Source: Apostichopus californicus (lineage: Eukaryota; Echinodermata; Holothuroidea; Aspidochirotida; Stichopodidae). From it: a DNA stretch of 64,000 bases. This document shows, in pieces, positions 12,611 through 25,955 of the stretch. The stretch covers positions 2,723 to 66,722 of the forward strand of contig JAIPMN010001747.1 in assembly GCA_020650975.1 (NCBI GenBank). Direction: 5' to 3'. The first letter of the stretch is position 1. Every line of letters begins with the position of its first letter. The notes under the pieces are model-generated. The model was not told where the DNA came from and did no database searches. It worked only from the letters and a program-made list of their open reading frames with translations. Both the position numbers and the translations under genes were made by a program.

Positions 12611-15600
12611 TCACTGGGAATATGCATGGTAAACTCCTAGAGCAGACTTATTTTAATACTCATTCCATTAGTCATTACATATACACCAGGATGTAGCTCT
12701 ACACTCCCATTACAAAGTCCAGCCACATCTATGCTTGTATTATAAGCCATAGTGTAGGTTTACTCACTGTGTAAGGATCATTCTTCAAGAGGCTTATTAA
12801 TTTAAATGACCATGCAATGCAAACAGAGATAATCCCCCAGACCTGACCATTGTGAAAGGCCATTTTGGACAAAACCTGGTCAAAAGAGATCAAAGCCCTT
12901 AGACTGCCCTTTTCAAAGAAGTTCAAGTTTTTCAAGAAATAGCCATTGACCATCACCAAAGGAGGACTATCCTGCTTGGACAAAAAGCAAACAATAGATT
13001 GTTTCTGATGGCTTTATACTGTGAAAGCCCTGATGTTGTTTGGTCAGTAACATGTCAGGACTTGACCCTGTGCTGACCAGGCCCCTTTAACAATGGTATG
13101 GTTTTTGTGTTCATTACAATTAGTGGACTTAAAGAAATGAGTGTCTTTTGAACTCTGGCCAGAATCACAGATTACTGTTTGTTTGCTTTGCACACAAAAG
13201 GTTTATCCATATAGTTAACTCAATCACTGAATTGCTGAGCCCTTTGTAATGTGTTTGCAAGCTTTGAATATACTAGTCATTAAGGTCCATGCAGTGTTTT
13301 GGGAGCCTAAGCCCTAAGCTATAGACTCATGATATCTCAAGTTGAACAGAGTGACCTACAGAATTAGTATAATATTCTGAAGGTCTGATCACTGGACCGT
13401 TTGACTCTTGGCGCGAAAATTGTTGAAAGTTGTCCAAAACTTAAGTCACACAGACAAGTTTACATCACTGCAATTTTTTGTACCCATTTCCAAAATGGGT
13501 TTGTGTACAGTGTACACAAGTGCTAATGAAATGATATATCTGGAATATTATGTTTGCAATTTATAAAGTAATTTTTATGACCTGTAGGAATTCCTTGTGT
13601 TGTATTAAAATTGAAACCATTCAGAGATGTTACATCAAGACAGGTTTGTTCACTCCCACACATAGTTGACTACTGACTAAACAAGAAATATTTACAATTT
13701 TATAAGCATGATGTCATAAATATGGACTCAATATGGAAAATTGAAGACTAAGTTTAGTTTCATATTGCCAACTTAAATTTATTCAAGTTGAATTTACAGT
13801 CACATGCAGTTGGGTTGGTGGCTATCAGGTATGTTGCCTAGCAACTGATCAGCAACAAGGGGGGGGGGGTGGGGGAGGACATGCAATCTATGTTATTCAT
13901 GATAGTCACTATGGTTTTCTATTTGTAGAATACATGTACAAGACTTTCTGTTAGTTATGTTTCCATGATTGGCTGGGGGAAAGATTACAAACATATATCA
14001 TGATGATAGGAACTATAAATATGCCAGATGCTAGGATTGAGTTACAAGTTTAGCCTTGATCAGAAAAGACCCCCGTTTACTGACGATTTGTTACATAGTG
14101 AATAATCTTTGGAGGAATTTGTCTTAGCTATGTTTCCAGGTATATATGGTCCAGTGTCAGGTGCTGATGTTCCTTTTCTTGCAGTCAATCATCCAAAAAA
14201 AAAACCCAGATTTTGATCAAACATTCAGTTAAACTAATTGACATTTTGACAGAGGCTTTTCATGATTCTTTAGCCTTCTGAACTTGCTTGTTTAGCTGCT
14301 GTATACAGGTCCATGTACTATCCTGTGACAAGCTTGACATTTAAAACTGAAGGAATTTTTATCCATCCATGACAGTTTGTTTCCTGAAGTACTAAAGAAC
14401 CAGGGGGGAGATGTGACATTAGTGAACCCTCCCCAGTATTAGTAGGCTCCACATGTCTTGATAGGAGGATCTGAGTCGACCTCTGACCCTTTACTGTCTT
14501 CTTTCCCCTCCCCCTCTGTCTAACAGGCCCACCTACTTTGTCACCATGGGCTATCATCTCAACCCACGATGATGACAGTTAAACATCGTTTTGTCAGAAA
14601 CAGCTTGACGGCATGCGAGGAGCTGCTTGATCTGTTTATTCAGCAAATCTTGTTTTTGTGTTAATTTTGGGCATTGAATGTGTGGCATTAACCTCAGAGA
14701 TAAATATGATGAGCATCCATAGTACCAGGGCTTGTGTTGTTTGTGACAGCTGCTGGGAGGTGGCAAACACCTTGTTATAGGGTCTTTCTTTGCTTGGTCC
14801 ACGGTTGGGTGGACTTGAATGGAAACATGTGGAGGTGGTACCTGGATTGCATGAAAATTCTGAATTTTTCATAATTTGTTGATGTCTGATATTTGTACTT
14901 AATTTTTTGTATTTTGGGGAATTTGGGTATAGTTTGTTACAGATTTGTGACTTATAGCAAAAAGAGAAACAATTTTATCTGTAGAATGTTGGATTCCAAA
15001 GTCGAAGCAATATCATTCCATTTACTAGATGTGATCCAATCATTCCAATGATTGGTTCCTTCTTTCTTTTGTCTAACATCAAGCGTTGGATTGATGAAAT
15101 GATATATTGAGGTCAGTGATGTTGTTGCTTTTATGGGAAGGCCCCCTAAAAACTTCAAGGGAACCATTGATTTTAGTTTGCATAAATAGACTACGGGGGA
15201 GGAAGGCTACTGTATACATATGCACAAAGTGATGCGTCGTCGCATAACCAAAGTGCTGATTTGTCAGAGCAGCAAGCTTCTCCCTGTTGTAACCGTGAAA
15301 CAGATGATGTAATGTAATTCCCAAGACACACGAATGTACCGCCTCGCTTTTATTTGGGGTACGTTGACAACAATGTTTCACCAGGGGGGTCAGATTTACA
15401 TGGATACAGTACCCATGCAAACATGGTCCCAGAAAAGAAACAAACCGATCAGGTTCAATTATCCTGGATGTCGTACATGCGTCGTCGAAGGTAGACAGAG
15501 ACAGGAAGAAGTACGTAAAGCTGGAACAGTTCGTAAATCTGTCAGAGGATTAGGGGGAGGCATTGAACTTTTTGAACAGTATGTTTGAATGTCAAAGGAC

Positions 15601-18459
15601 TTAGTTTACAGGCATCCACCCTGGTAGCGACAAGAGCTAAAGTTTCATCTCGAAGAGCGTCAAAATTCTTGAAAATTTGGATGATCGTGTTATCGTGATT
15701 ATTTGTCAAGCTGTATGCAAAGAAGAAAGTTAAGTAAAACAGGGAGAAAGCCAATCATGTTGGAATGGAATGTGGTTGTTTGGAGAAGAAATTTGTGCAA
15801 ATAATCTTCACATGGAATATTGAATGAAGATTGACATTTTGTACAAATTGAATTTATTTTGATTGTTTTTCTTCATGATTTTGTTAGTATCCCTTACAAC
15901 AGTGCTAGCTTGGTAGAGATTGTAATCTAACACGGTCTATCAGATTTAAAAAAAATGAAATGTCGGATTAGAAAGAAATTGTTTAATGAAAGTTTAAATG
16001 AGGGCTGTGAAATCCTTCTGGGAGTTCTGTGTGTTTTGCAAAAGTGAAATTTGTGTCATTAAATTCTGACATATTCATTGACGATGGACTCAATATTTTT
16101 CTTTTCATTTTAATTTTTGTATTTGGTATAAGGACAAAAAAAAGTGCTCTAAATGTCGTGATTGTCACCAGGGTTGTATTTTTTGGAAGTTAACTAGAAA
16201 GGATACACTTGATATAGAGCTAGTTACCTGACTGGACTTCATGTGTGTTGGGCAGGGGAAAGGGGTTAGTGTTTCACAGAAATATGGGATGGGGGGGGGG
16301 GATAATTTGGTCATGGGAGAACAGTGGTATTGACTTTTATTTGGTTGATATGGTATAAATAGAATACCTCAGAATTATAGAGGAGACTGTAAACTGATTA
16401 ACTCGTTTGCCTACAGCTTTCAAGTGTAATGAAGGTATTAAAACTAATTGAAAAACATTAAAACATAACCCAAAGTGGAAAACTATCAAGAACTACATTT
16501 TATATTTGTTATTTCTGAATTCTTCATTCCAGTATGAATAGTGAATAACTCAAGAAGAATATGTCTTTAATTAACATTCTTTGTTGATCACTAAACATCC
16601 CCCCCCCCACTCCCCTTCCATTGAGCTTTAAGGCAGGTTGCATGGTGTAATAAAGGTCTATATATATTGTGACTCAAGTTATGGAAACAGTCAGTCCTAG
16701 TTGAGATGATGATGATTCGGTTGCTTGTTAAGTAATTGATTTTATCTAGGAGGCTGGTATATTACGTACAGTGTATACATACATGTGTACCAGTGCTATT
16801 GTCAATGTCTTCGTGGTACCGTATTACATAGCGTGTAGTAGTTGCCGCTCGTTTATTAGCGTCAAGGTTACGCATACGCAGTCACTAATTACCTACTGTT
16901 CATGGCGCTGTTGTTACTACTGACTACCCATATAGCAAGAAGAGCTATACTGGTAGCTGCTGCTGGTTTATGTAATAAGGATTCTGGAACTATTTTGTGA
17001 CACACACACATTATTTATAGATCTGCATAATACTTATCATGCAAGGGAGCTATTGGGGGTGTTAAGCTCATATGTCATAGAGCTACCAATCGAGTCCTCA
17101 TCATCAATCTTCTTAATTGGGATTTCTCGTTAATATCATTGTCTCAAGTACTCTTGCTCTGTTGAAAATAGTCTTTTGGAATTTGCTTCTTCAAAATTTA
17201 CAAGTTAAATCATATATACTATAATTAAATGTATTCCGGACGAAAATTAGGGCAAGCTCGAAAGTGAGTCAATAGCAACCAAATTGGTATCGATTTATCT
17301 GCTATGGATTTATCTGCTATTATAGTACGTTTTACACTTGAAATTATTTTTCTGTATTTATTACATATATGCAGAATACATCTGCATTAACTTAGTATGC
17401 AAGAAAGACATTTGGTGTGAACCTCTCATGTCATAGAGCTCTACCAATCAAGTCCTCAGCAATCTACTTAAATAGGATATCTCGTGTTTATGTCATTCTC
17501 TCAAGTAATCTATGTCAGAGGATAATTGTTGAGGGTTTGCTTTCTTCAATACTGTGAATTTATCAAATCTACTAGGATTCAATTTATTTTGAGAGAAAGT
17601 AAACTATACATATATAATAGTTAATTAAAACAAAATTTTTGATTATTTTACATGCATTGTTTATACTTTATTTTTACATTCATTGTATACCATTACCTTG
17701 AAAATACCAATTAGGTATTTTATAGTTCTTCAAAGTTCATTCTTTGTGTCAAGACAAAGCATTCTCTTTTCAGTGGAAGTCTAAGACATTTTAATGTGAT
17801 TTATTAAAGCTGATGGCAAAATGATATCAGTAACAGGTTTTAAATTTGAAAGAAAGCCTTTTTTTTTTTTAATACATCAGGGAGGGGTCAAGGCAGAAAA
17901 TTTGGCTTGAATGGGGAATCTCTGTATATCACATGTTTATTAGAAATGTCTGCTTAATTCAGAAATAAGGGTTCTTATCACAGTTTCAGCATTAATATAT
18001 GTTGAACAAGGATGAAACTCAGAGAGCACCTGACAGGTCACATGACTACTAGCTATGAAATGCAAGTTTGACTGGAGCCCAGGAATTATGAAGAAATAGT
18101 AGAAGTAATTTTAAGCCTAAGTTTTAGTTTGTACTTTATACTGTAGCAATAACACTACATTACTCAATATGATGTCCTTTATCTCTCTCTAGCCTATGAC
18201 ATTAGATTCATTCAAGATATTTTTCTAACATTTTGTTAGGTAACTTCATTTTAAGCTGCCTGCAAGTGATCAAGTTTGTTGGAGCTGGTCTTGATGCAAA
18301 CTGACAGACCTCAATTTGTGGAAATCAAGCCTCTGGGGCTGGCGGGCTGGCCAATAGAAGAAGCCTTTTTTTTAGATTTAATTTAAAGGTTAACTGAAGA
18401 AGCTTTGAAAGGATTTTGGTCTTACGTTTCCCTCTTTTCTTAAGAGTTCACCTTGCCGA

Positions 18460-18735
18460 GATGTAAGTGGCACTTAGAGTGGCAGTTCAGATTGGTGAAT
18501 AATACAGGCGCCGTTTGGATGATGAAGTAGCATTGCGTTTATTAAAGGCCTTTATTATTAGACCACTCGGGGGGAGGTGTTGCTACGGATCTGCTGCGGA
18601 AATATTTTATTCCCCGTCGGAGCACAAGTGACGATTTATAGGGGCAGTCGCCGGAACATTAAATTAGCTTACAGACTTATTATGGGCTGAAAATTGGTAG
18701 AAAATTACTTGAATCCCATTTGGGACTTTGGGACT
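18460..18735. other. Non-repetitive, less AT-rich island (candidate conserved element)
   Basis: This stretch has more CpG and fewer simple repeats than its surroundings and holds TTTATTA-type homeodomain cores around 18538-18560 (including AAAGGCCTTTATTATTA). It looks like sequence under constraint, but that is an impression only; no regulatory role is shown. Confidence 0.25.
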
Positions 18736-18736
18736 T

Positions 18737-18972
18737 GTTTATTTACTTCGCTCCCCGCTTACCTGTCTCCCCACAACCTTAGCACCGCATTCTACCGTGT
18801 CTAGTATGCCCTGGTAATCTGGTTAGTAAAATATGATGGGGGAGGTCACTGAAGGTCAGTGAGGGTGCACAGTGTTAAAAGATTACCAGGGCATACTAGA
18901 TACGGTAGAATGCAGTGCTAAGGTTGTGGGGAGACAGGTAAGCTGGTCACTCGTAAATATATAAACCAGTAA
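18737..18972. mobile_element. Foldback MITE-like element, copy 1 (64-bp arms)
   Basis: Arms 18757-18820 and 18880-18943 are inverted copies of 64 bases with only two mismatches and no indel, around a 59-base loop. They begin GCTTACCTGTCTCCCCA and end TGGGGAGACAGGTAAGC. Weaker complementarity continues outwards (TTTATTTAC on the left against GTAAATATA on the right), so the element probably runs to about 18737-18972. A second copy lies at 47970-48145, which makes this a dispersed family rather than a chance palindrome. It has no coding capacity. The near-perfect arms suggest a fairly young insertion or arm-to-arm gene conversion. No target duplication was identified, so the superfamily is unassigned. 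Confidence 0.85.
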
Positions 18973-19079
18973 GTTTTATAATATCCCTTGTTGCTTTTGG
19001 AAATCTGAATATTCATATAAATTTAAATAGTACTGAGCACACTCTGGACCACAGTCATTGTAACTTTGCAACTAAGGGT

Positions 19080-19230
19080 CTGGAGAACTTATGGGAAGGT
19101 GGGAGCCGGGGCTGGGAAAGGGGGCTGGGAGGGGAAAGAAGAAGGAAGGATTATGGAAAATTTGCTGGGAGTTGGGTAGGAGGGTGATGAGGGAAGGTAG
19201 AGAGGTGATTAGGGAAAAGGAAGGGGCAGG
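19080..19230. repeat. Purine-rich (G/A) low-complexity tract
   Basis: About 150 bases are almost entirely G and A on the + strand, with many GGG runs (GGGAAAGGGGGCTGGGAGGGG type). It could form G-quadruplex or triplex structure. The minus-strand reading frame through it is a proline/serine-rich composition artefact. Confidence 0.6.
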
Positions 19231-22200
19231 CAACTCATGATGTAATACACAAATTGTTTTCTCTGGCATTGCTTCATTAAAGGCTTAAAATGTAATATAA
19301 TAGTATTGAATACTCTGGTATAAATTTTTAATCTTTTTAAATTTTAACCTGGAATGCTAAAGTCTTACCCTTATAAATAATTGTAGCTGACTTCAGTGGA
19401 CTTGCTTTGAACTACGTATTGACCTAAGGGCAATTCTGTTTGGCACACACTCTTGGGGTATTTTTAAATTCATAGAGCGGTGGAGGAACTTGTCAAGGCC
19501 CTGTGTATTGTTCCAGGTCTGAGAGAGCCTGTCAGTTTCAGCTCGCTGGTCAGTTCAAGGTATTTTTTTCCAAAGGAATTTTTTCAGCCAGTTTAAAACG
19601 TTGCCCGAGGGCATGTCAATTTGGTTATAAACTATGCTTTATTGAAACTGGAATGGAGGTAAACATTGGACTCATTAAGGTCTCCTTAATTAAAAGTAAA
19701 GAGCTCTTAGTTTGAAGATAATCCAGCGTGTCAGTGTGCAAATATGGTTCAATTATCGTTACCATAGCGATTATTGTCTTTTCTAGGTGTCATTTCACCG
19801 GAGTTATGCTGAAATGTTTGTTCTTTAATTCCATTCCAAACTTTTCAATCAAAAGGCAGACAAACAACCAACTCCCTCCAAAATACCTGTCAATGCACTC
19901 TTGTATTTGTATCATCAACAGGAATTAACTCCTTTCATCTCTATTTTTGTGTTTTGAAAACAGGCTGATCTGGGCATTTTTGCACAAAAAGTGAGAAAGA
20001 TCGATGCGATAAACTAGAGCATTCATCAATAGCCGATATCGAACTGTGTCATTTTGGTCATCAAAAATTGAAGGTCTGGGTGCACTATTGAACTTTAAAT
20101 ATGGCAATAGTCACGGCAAAACTCAGGCACCAGACATAGAGAAGAAGCAAAGTTTATATTACTTGGCAGAGTTCAAGAGGGAGGGGAGGGGTAAGGGGAA
20201 TTTTGCCTGAAACAATCTTTCTGTTTATACTAAGACATTTATCTTCAGTCAGTATTACCAATTTTTCAAAAGCTTCAGATTGTTAAATCACTTATTGAAA
20301 GGTTCATACACAAAAAGATAGACTAGTTCGCCCTCCCCCAGATTCTGACAACAGCAACCAGAACGAAACAAAAACCTGTCTTTATATTGGAATAGTTTGT
20401 CTCCCATGCCTAAAGGTACAACAGTTTATTCTACTCATTGTTCAGTTGTCCTTAAATTTCTGTAAATCCAAACTTATTTCCGAAATTGTTACAAATTGAA
20501 AGGGAATTCAAGGGAGGGAGGTCAGTGGGGATCCGGGGGGGGGGGAGGGGTTTAATCGCAAAAATAATTTTTCATTTCCATTTGTAACCTTGTAGATATG
20601 TAAAAGACTTCTAACCTTCATAGACTGATTTTGTTACTTCAGTTGTAATTGTCAATCTTATGCCTCGTCTCTTCTTCCACCGTTATCTTATCAAAACCGT
20701 TTTTTGATTATTATTTCGCTGATGACGAAAGATCTCTCTCCTCTGCAACGGTAAATTTCGGTGACCTCGTTAACATCTTTTAGATGATGAAATTGCTGCA
20801 AAAACCTAATCATAACCAGAAAATATGTGATCAAAGTGTACCAGAGCACGTATTGGAGAAAACAGTCGAAAACAGAACAAAATTTCGTTGGGGAAGATTT
20901 CATCTGCCGTCCAGATTTAGGTCATATCAAGCTGGTTTAAGAACTGTTAAACTTCCTCCTCCCTCTGTCATAAAACCTCCAAATATGTGACATTGGCTGC
21001 TGTAGAATGACAGCCAGATGACTCCACTGACACACTGAGAACAGGCTTTATATACAGTGACTAAAACCAAGATGGCTAAACTGCAGGGTCAGAAAGGTCG
21101 GGGAACATGCTGGGGTGTTGTCTTCATTAGTAGCACCCCCTCTCCAAATAATCAAAAGTCTTTCTGATCTGCACTGGAAAAGTCGGTTGGACGTGTAGAC
21201 CTGGTGTCTGTTACGGTGGCAGTTTTGACATTGTTGTGGCCATCGCAGACCAGTAGGTATGTTGTCTGTGGACAGTTAAATCCTGATTGTCAACTGTGAC
21301 CAGTTTTGAAGTAGTAGAATAGTAAATCCTGGACGGATTTCATGTAATACCTTCCTATGCTGCTGTGATCATATAGTGGTTTTATTTTTTCGAATTCTTT
21401 ATAATTGAAAAAAAAAGAAAATGATGGTTAATGAGATCACACAAATACTGCCCAAAGTGAGTAGATGTTTTGTTGAAATTAGAGAGCTGTACAGCTGTAC
21501 ACAGACTCATGCATGGTACAGAGGTGTTTGGAGTTAAAATTCCATAGTTCGGCAAGTGTGCAAACCATGACTACCCATCTTTAAACTTTTGTTGTTGTAG
21601 TAGATCCTTTAAAACTTAATCTTTAGTGATGTAAAAATATTCTAGCAGTTATCCCCCTTAAGTAAAAAACTTAAGTGGATATGAACCATGTGGTATGTTT
21701 GTGGAGGCAGTTGTACCTTTGTGAAGAACGCAACATTTAATATAGCAACAACCAGCAAGTTTTGGTGGTACCTGCTTGAATATATTATGAGACAACTCCC
21801 CACCTTTTTATATACCAAAAAAAAAAGGCCTTAAATTGAAAGTTTGTCTTAAATCTATTGTTGAGCTGGTATTGAAAGCATGTCTGGATAAATTTATTTG
21901 CATTTCCCACCACCATTCCTGGGAACCCTTTTTTTCTCGGGGAAAACTAATTTCCTTTTAAGTGTACTTATAAGTTTTGTCATGTTTGGCAAATAAAAAA
22001 AGACAATATTTTTTAACTCTAGCCTAGTTTAATATCAGCTAATAGTTTAATTCTAGTTTAGTAAAAACAGGATATGAGTCAGAAAGTGGGACAGGTTAAA
22101 ATGGGGTATGAAATTCCCACCCTATGTTACTTGCAAGTTGCAACTGTTACTGAGTACTGTTACTGAGATTCCCTCAATTTGCATTTAATGACCTCTGTGG

Positions 22201-22418
22201 CCCCCCTGTGGCCCCTCTGTGGCCTAGTTTTGGATATTAGCCCAGTGAGAAAACTTGTGAAACTGGAAAGACCAAACATGAATCATGTTTTTTTTAATCC
22301 TGGAAATTGTAACAGAGTTGAAATATTTACTGGTATATATGATGATGATGATATATGTATGGTCAAGGGATCATGCTACATATGCTGAAAAATAATCTAC
22401 CTACCAAAATCCATAATT

Positions 22419-22458
22419 GTAGGGAGAGGGAGAGGGGAGGGGGAGGGGGGTAGGGGAG
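22419..22458. repeat. GGGA-type low-complexity tract
   Basis: A run of GGGAGAGGGGA-like units on the + strand, with G-quadruplex potential. No further meaning can be read. Confidence 0.6.
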
Positions 22459-23262
22459 TTACTGAGTATTAGTTGTTTTACAGTTTATTGGAGACATAAC
22501 CTTCGACCTGGGGATAAAGGGTCTGTTGTTCTTCCAGTTGAGCGTACAGTATATATGTCCAGGTCTAAGTGTGGATCAATACCTTAAAGGCAAGCTGTTA
22601 AAATAGAAACAAACTTTGAAAGGTTTCCTGGGTGTCGGGACCACCAGCTGTGAATGAGAATTAGAATATTTTGTGCAACTTTTAACTAGTATCATCTATC
22701 AGTCTACCATGTGTAAAAAGAAAAAAACAGTCATTGCAGTTTGTGTGATGTCAGGTTTAGTAACCAGAATTCATTTCTAGTACATGTGGGGTTCTTTATA
22801 CCTTCTTGCCTTCAAAAGTTTTGAAAGAAATATTTTATTACAAAAATTAAATCCCACTGGTTCTGTTTTCTTCTATATGTTAATTCTTGCAGAACATAAT
22901 GGATCCCCCATGGAAGGGACACATTTTTAAACTAAAAACACACATTTTCGTTGTTGTCGAAACTCAACAGAAGCTTCCTGTAGCACTGTGGTTGATAATG
23001 TCTTGATTGACATGCAAGAATAGCCAGATTTCATATTTCATGAATATTGTGAAATCCATACCTGATGCCAGGGATCATCTGGCAGACAGCACACTATCTC
23101 CCATTTTGGTCAAAAGGCAAAGAAGAAGGGAAAGGAATTGCGTGATATTGCGTGGAGCATGTGATCAGTGGGGGGCATCTAATCAGGTAGAAAGGCATCT
23201 TGACATTGTAAATGAGGTGAAGGGGCAGCAGGGGGCATACCTAGATGGGATGAATTGTGTCT

Positions 23263-23442
23263 ACATTGATTAAAACAGATCTCATCATTGTTTACGGAGA
23301 CCTCAATTTTGATCGGGAGGATCGAGAGAGTTTGGTAGGTCGATGTCGAGGGTACTTTAAACATCTGGCCGTAGTTAGAGGAAGAGCTACTATACATACA
23401 TCTGCTGTTCATACCTTGTTTGATGAATGTCAATCAAAAGAA
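23263..23442 (+). pseudogene. Possible remnant of a LINE endonuclease (EEP-type) domain
   Basis: The reading frame contains DLIIVYGDLNFD followed about 30 residues later by RATIHTSAVHTLFDE. The order GD-[FL]-N followed by a T..S..D-like block resembles the end of exonuclease-endonuclease-phosphatase domains in LINE-type elements, which typically have GDFN and then a T..S..LDHI block. The match is short, the usual terminal D-H pair is not clear, and no reverse transcriptase is seen nearby. It may be chance. Confidence 0.15.
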
Positions 23443-25867
23443 AAAAATGAAAATTTAGGTTTCTTTCTTGCAAAAGAGAAAGAAATATGATGAGGTGAAG
23501 GTTGGAGGAAGTAGGATCTTGATTAGCAGATGGACTTGTCTCCCTTGCTACCGACCAAAATGTAGTAAAGTACTTCTCCAGTTTGGTGGATGTTTAGAGT
23601 CACAAAATGAATTATTAACCCAAGAAAAATTATAATTGCTTTTGACAAAAACATAACAATCCCTCTTAAGGGCTGACTTAACGATAGACTGAAGAGGATG
23701 GCGCTTGGCAACTGTAACCTAGGCTGATCCCATTTAATTTATTTGCAGCTTGCAACATTTTGGGCAAGTACAATTACTTTGTATTGGTCGTTTGGAATAA
23801 TGCAGCAGTACGTAATTTAATGTGAAACAAAATTAGAACATGAAAAAAGTGCTTTGGCTATCTTGCAGACTTGTTTTCAAGTTTGATTCATGGGCGCAGG
23901 ATAATATATACCATGTTCGTCTCATCTCCGTCGTATCTTCATATCGGCATGCTGCATTCTCGTAAATTCTCATTTATTATTAGTTAGCTATTCAACTTTG
24001 GAAGGAATACACAGTCTCATTTGTAAGCGTTATTAACAGGAATGGATATGGGACGACGATTGGAGGCTATGGAGCAGAGGACAGAGTGGGGGGGGGGGGA
24101 GACAACATGAGGGATGAGCAAAATTGAAGAAGGCTAATAGAAAATGAACTGGACACATAGTCATAGATTCCAAACAGTTTATAATTTTGTCTGCCAATAC
24201 AATGATCGAAGAAGGATTTTTCAAGTGAACAGGCAGTTACAATGGTTGAGTGGCAATGAATGTTGTCATCAAGACAAAAACGCACTTAGTATCGAATCTG
24301 AAAGGTTAACAGCAATTGATAGCAACTTTGCTGGACAAGTTTGCTTTCTGTTGGTTTTGTAATTTCCGTGCCTATGTTTGCTTTTCGGTATATTGCCAGC
24401 CTTGATGTGTAACCAGCCAGTTAATAAGCAATGCGAGTTGCACTCGACAGACTGAGCGCAGCACACGATTTGTGTTCATCATCTTCAACATCGACTAAAG
24501 ACATATCTCTAATAAACTGTCTAATAAACTACACGGAACAAGCTTGTAATAACACCCACTGTAGTAAAAGATAGCAATCTTATCCGACAAGAGTCTTTTA
24601 AAATAAATGTTGTAGTCGAACATGCAAACACAGTTATAGAAAATGAGTCCTTGCTAGTATAAATTCTTCAACATAAGCAAACATTCAGTTTCGTATTAAT
24701 TCTGGGCATTATTCCTTAACTGGTAGTCCGAGCTGCTGGGAATACTTACAATTTTAATGGAAAACTTGGAATTACTATAGTTGCTGTTGGTGGAGGGAGG
24801 GGCTTGGTGGTTGAGGGGAGGGGGTAGTTTAGGGTAGGGGCATAGAGAAGGTGCCAGTTCAAGAAACTATTTTGCTCAAACAACATGCTACGTGACTTGG
24901 ATATATTTTTACACAATTGCAAATAGGTGACTATGTGTACTGTAGCAGTGTGTGTGTTGTATACAGAATAATTGGTGGTTCTTTCAGTATTGTGTGAGGA
25001 AAAATAAGAAAATAAAACCCATAAAAATAACAGGAAAAAAGGAAAGAAAAATGATTTACAAAATATAAACACCAAATTATTCCCCGAGGATGTGTAAAAA
25101 TTGAAAGGTTATCATGAATATTGGCAAGGAGGAGCTGTATCATTTCTGAAGGAGAAACTTTCCAAATTAATTTTGTGTCAACGTAAAGTATTTTGCCTAC
25201 ATTGAGTCATTGCAACCATTTGTCCTGCCCATGAACTTTTAAAGACAACTGATGTAAATAAAATATTAATTAAAGAAAACAATCCATCGAGGCCCTTTCC
25301 TCTTTAGTTTTAAGATTTCATAATATCTATGAACAGTTTAGAGAAAATGGAGTATAAAACTCAACAAAGAGATACAGCCTTCTTGCAATAGCTTCTCGTA
25401 GTCTTCTCTTGAAGATACCAATCACTGGAGACCGTATTTGCCTTTTGTTCCGATTAGGCGAGTCCAATTAGCCTTGAGGATGCAGAAGAGGTAAATGATG
25501 TTATCATTACCATGGAGATCTTGATGTGTTTTTTTCCCTCTAATAAATTAATTTGAAAATGGGCTTGTAGTAGTAGTAGTAGGATGAGGATGAGGAGGAG
25601 ACAGAAGGTGATCAAGGAAAGTGTGGTCTATAAAAAGAGTGTATTGACCTCGGTATGTTTGACAAGCTATCTGTTGTATGTGTGGTTTGTTAGGTGCTTA
25701 AGAGGAAAAGTGTGTTTGTTACAAATCATGAATCCTTTGCATCACTCAAATCCAAATTCAGGTGCAAGTTGCAATCCAGCAGGACTATGTTTATATGTGT
25801 ACGGAGCTGTAAGATGGTGTTAAGATTTCATATGTGTGTGAAGTTAAAGATCTGTGCTTGAATCTGT

Positions 25868-25955
25868 ATGTAATTTTATGATGTAATGCAATGTAATGTA
25901 AATAAAATCTTATATAGGGAACTACACGCGATGCATCTGTGCGCTTTACAAACAA
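25868..25955 (-). mobile_element. SINE/LINE 3'-tail fragment (GTAAAGCGC type)
   Basis: Read on the minus strand, GTAAAGCGCACAGATGCATC is followed by CCCTATATAAGATTTTATTT and then ATTAC/ATTGC repeats. The layout TAAAGCGC ... TATATAA ... short A/T-rich repeat tail is shared with the fragment at 44105-44250 and recalls tails of dispersed retroposons of marine animals. The 5' end is not resolved. Confidence 0.45.
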
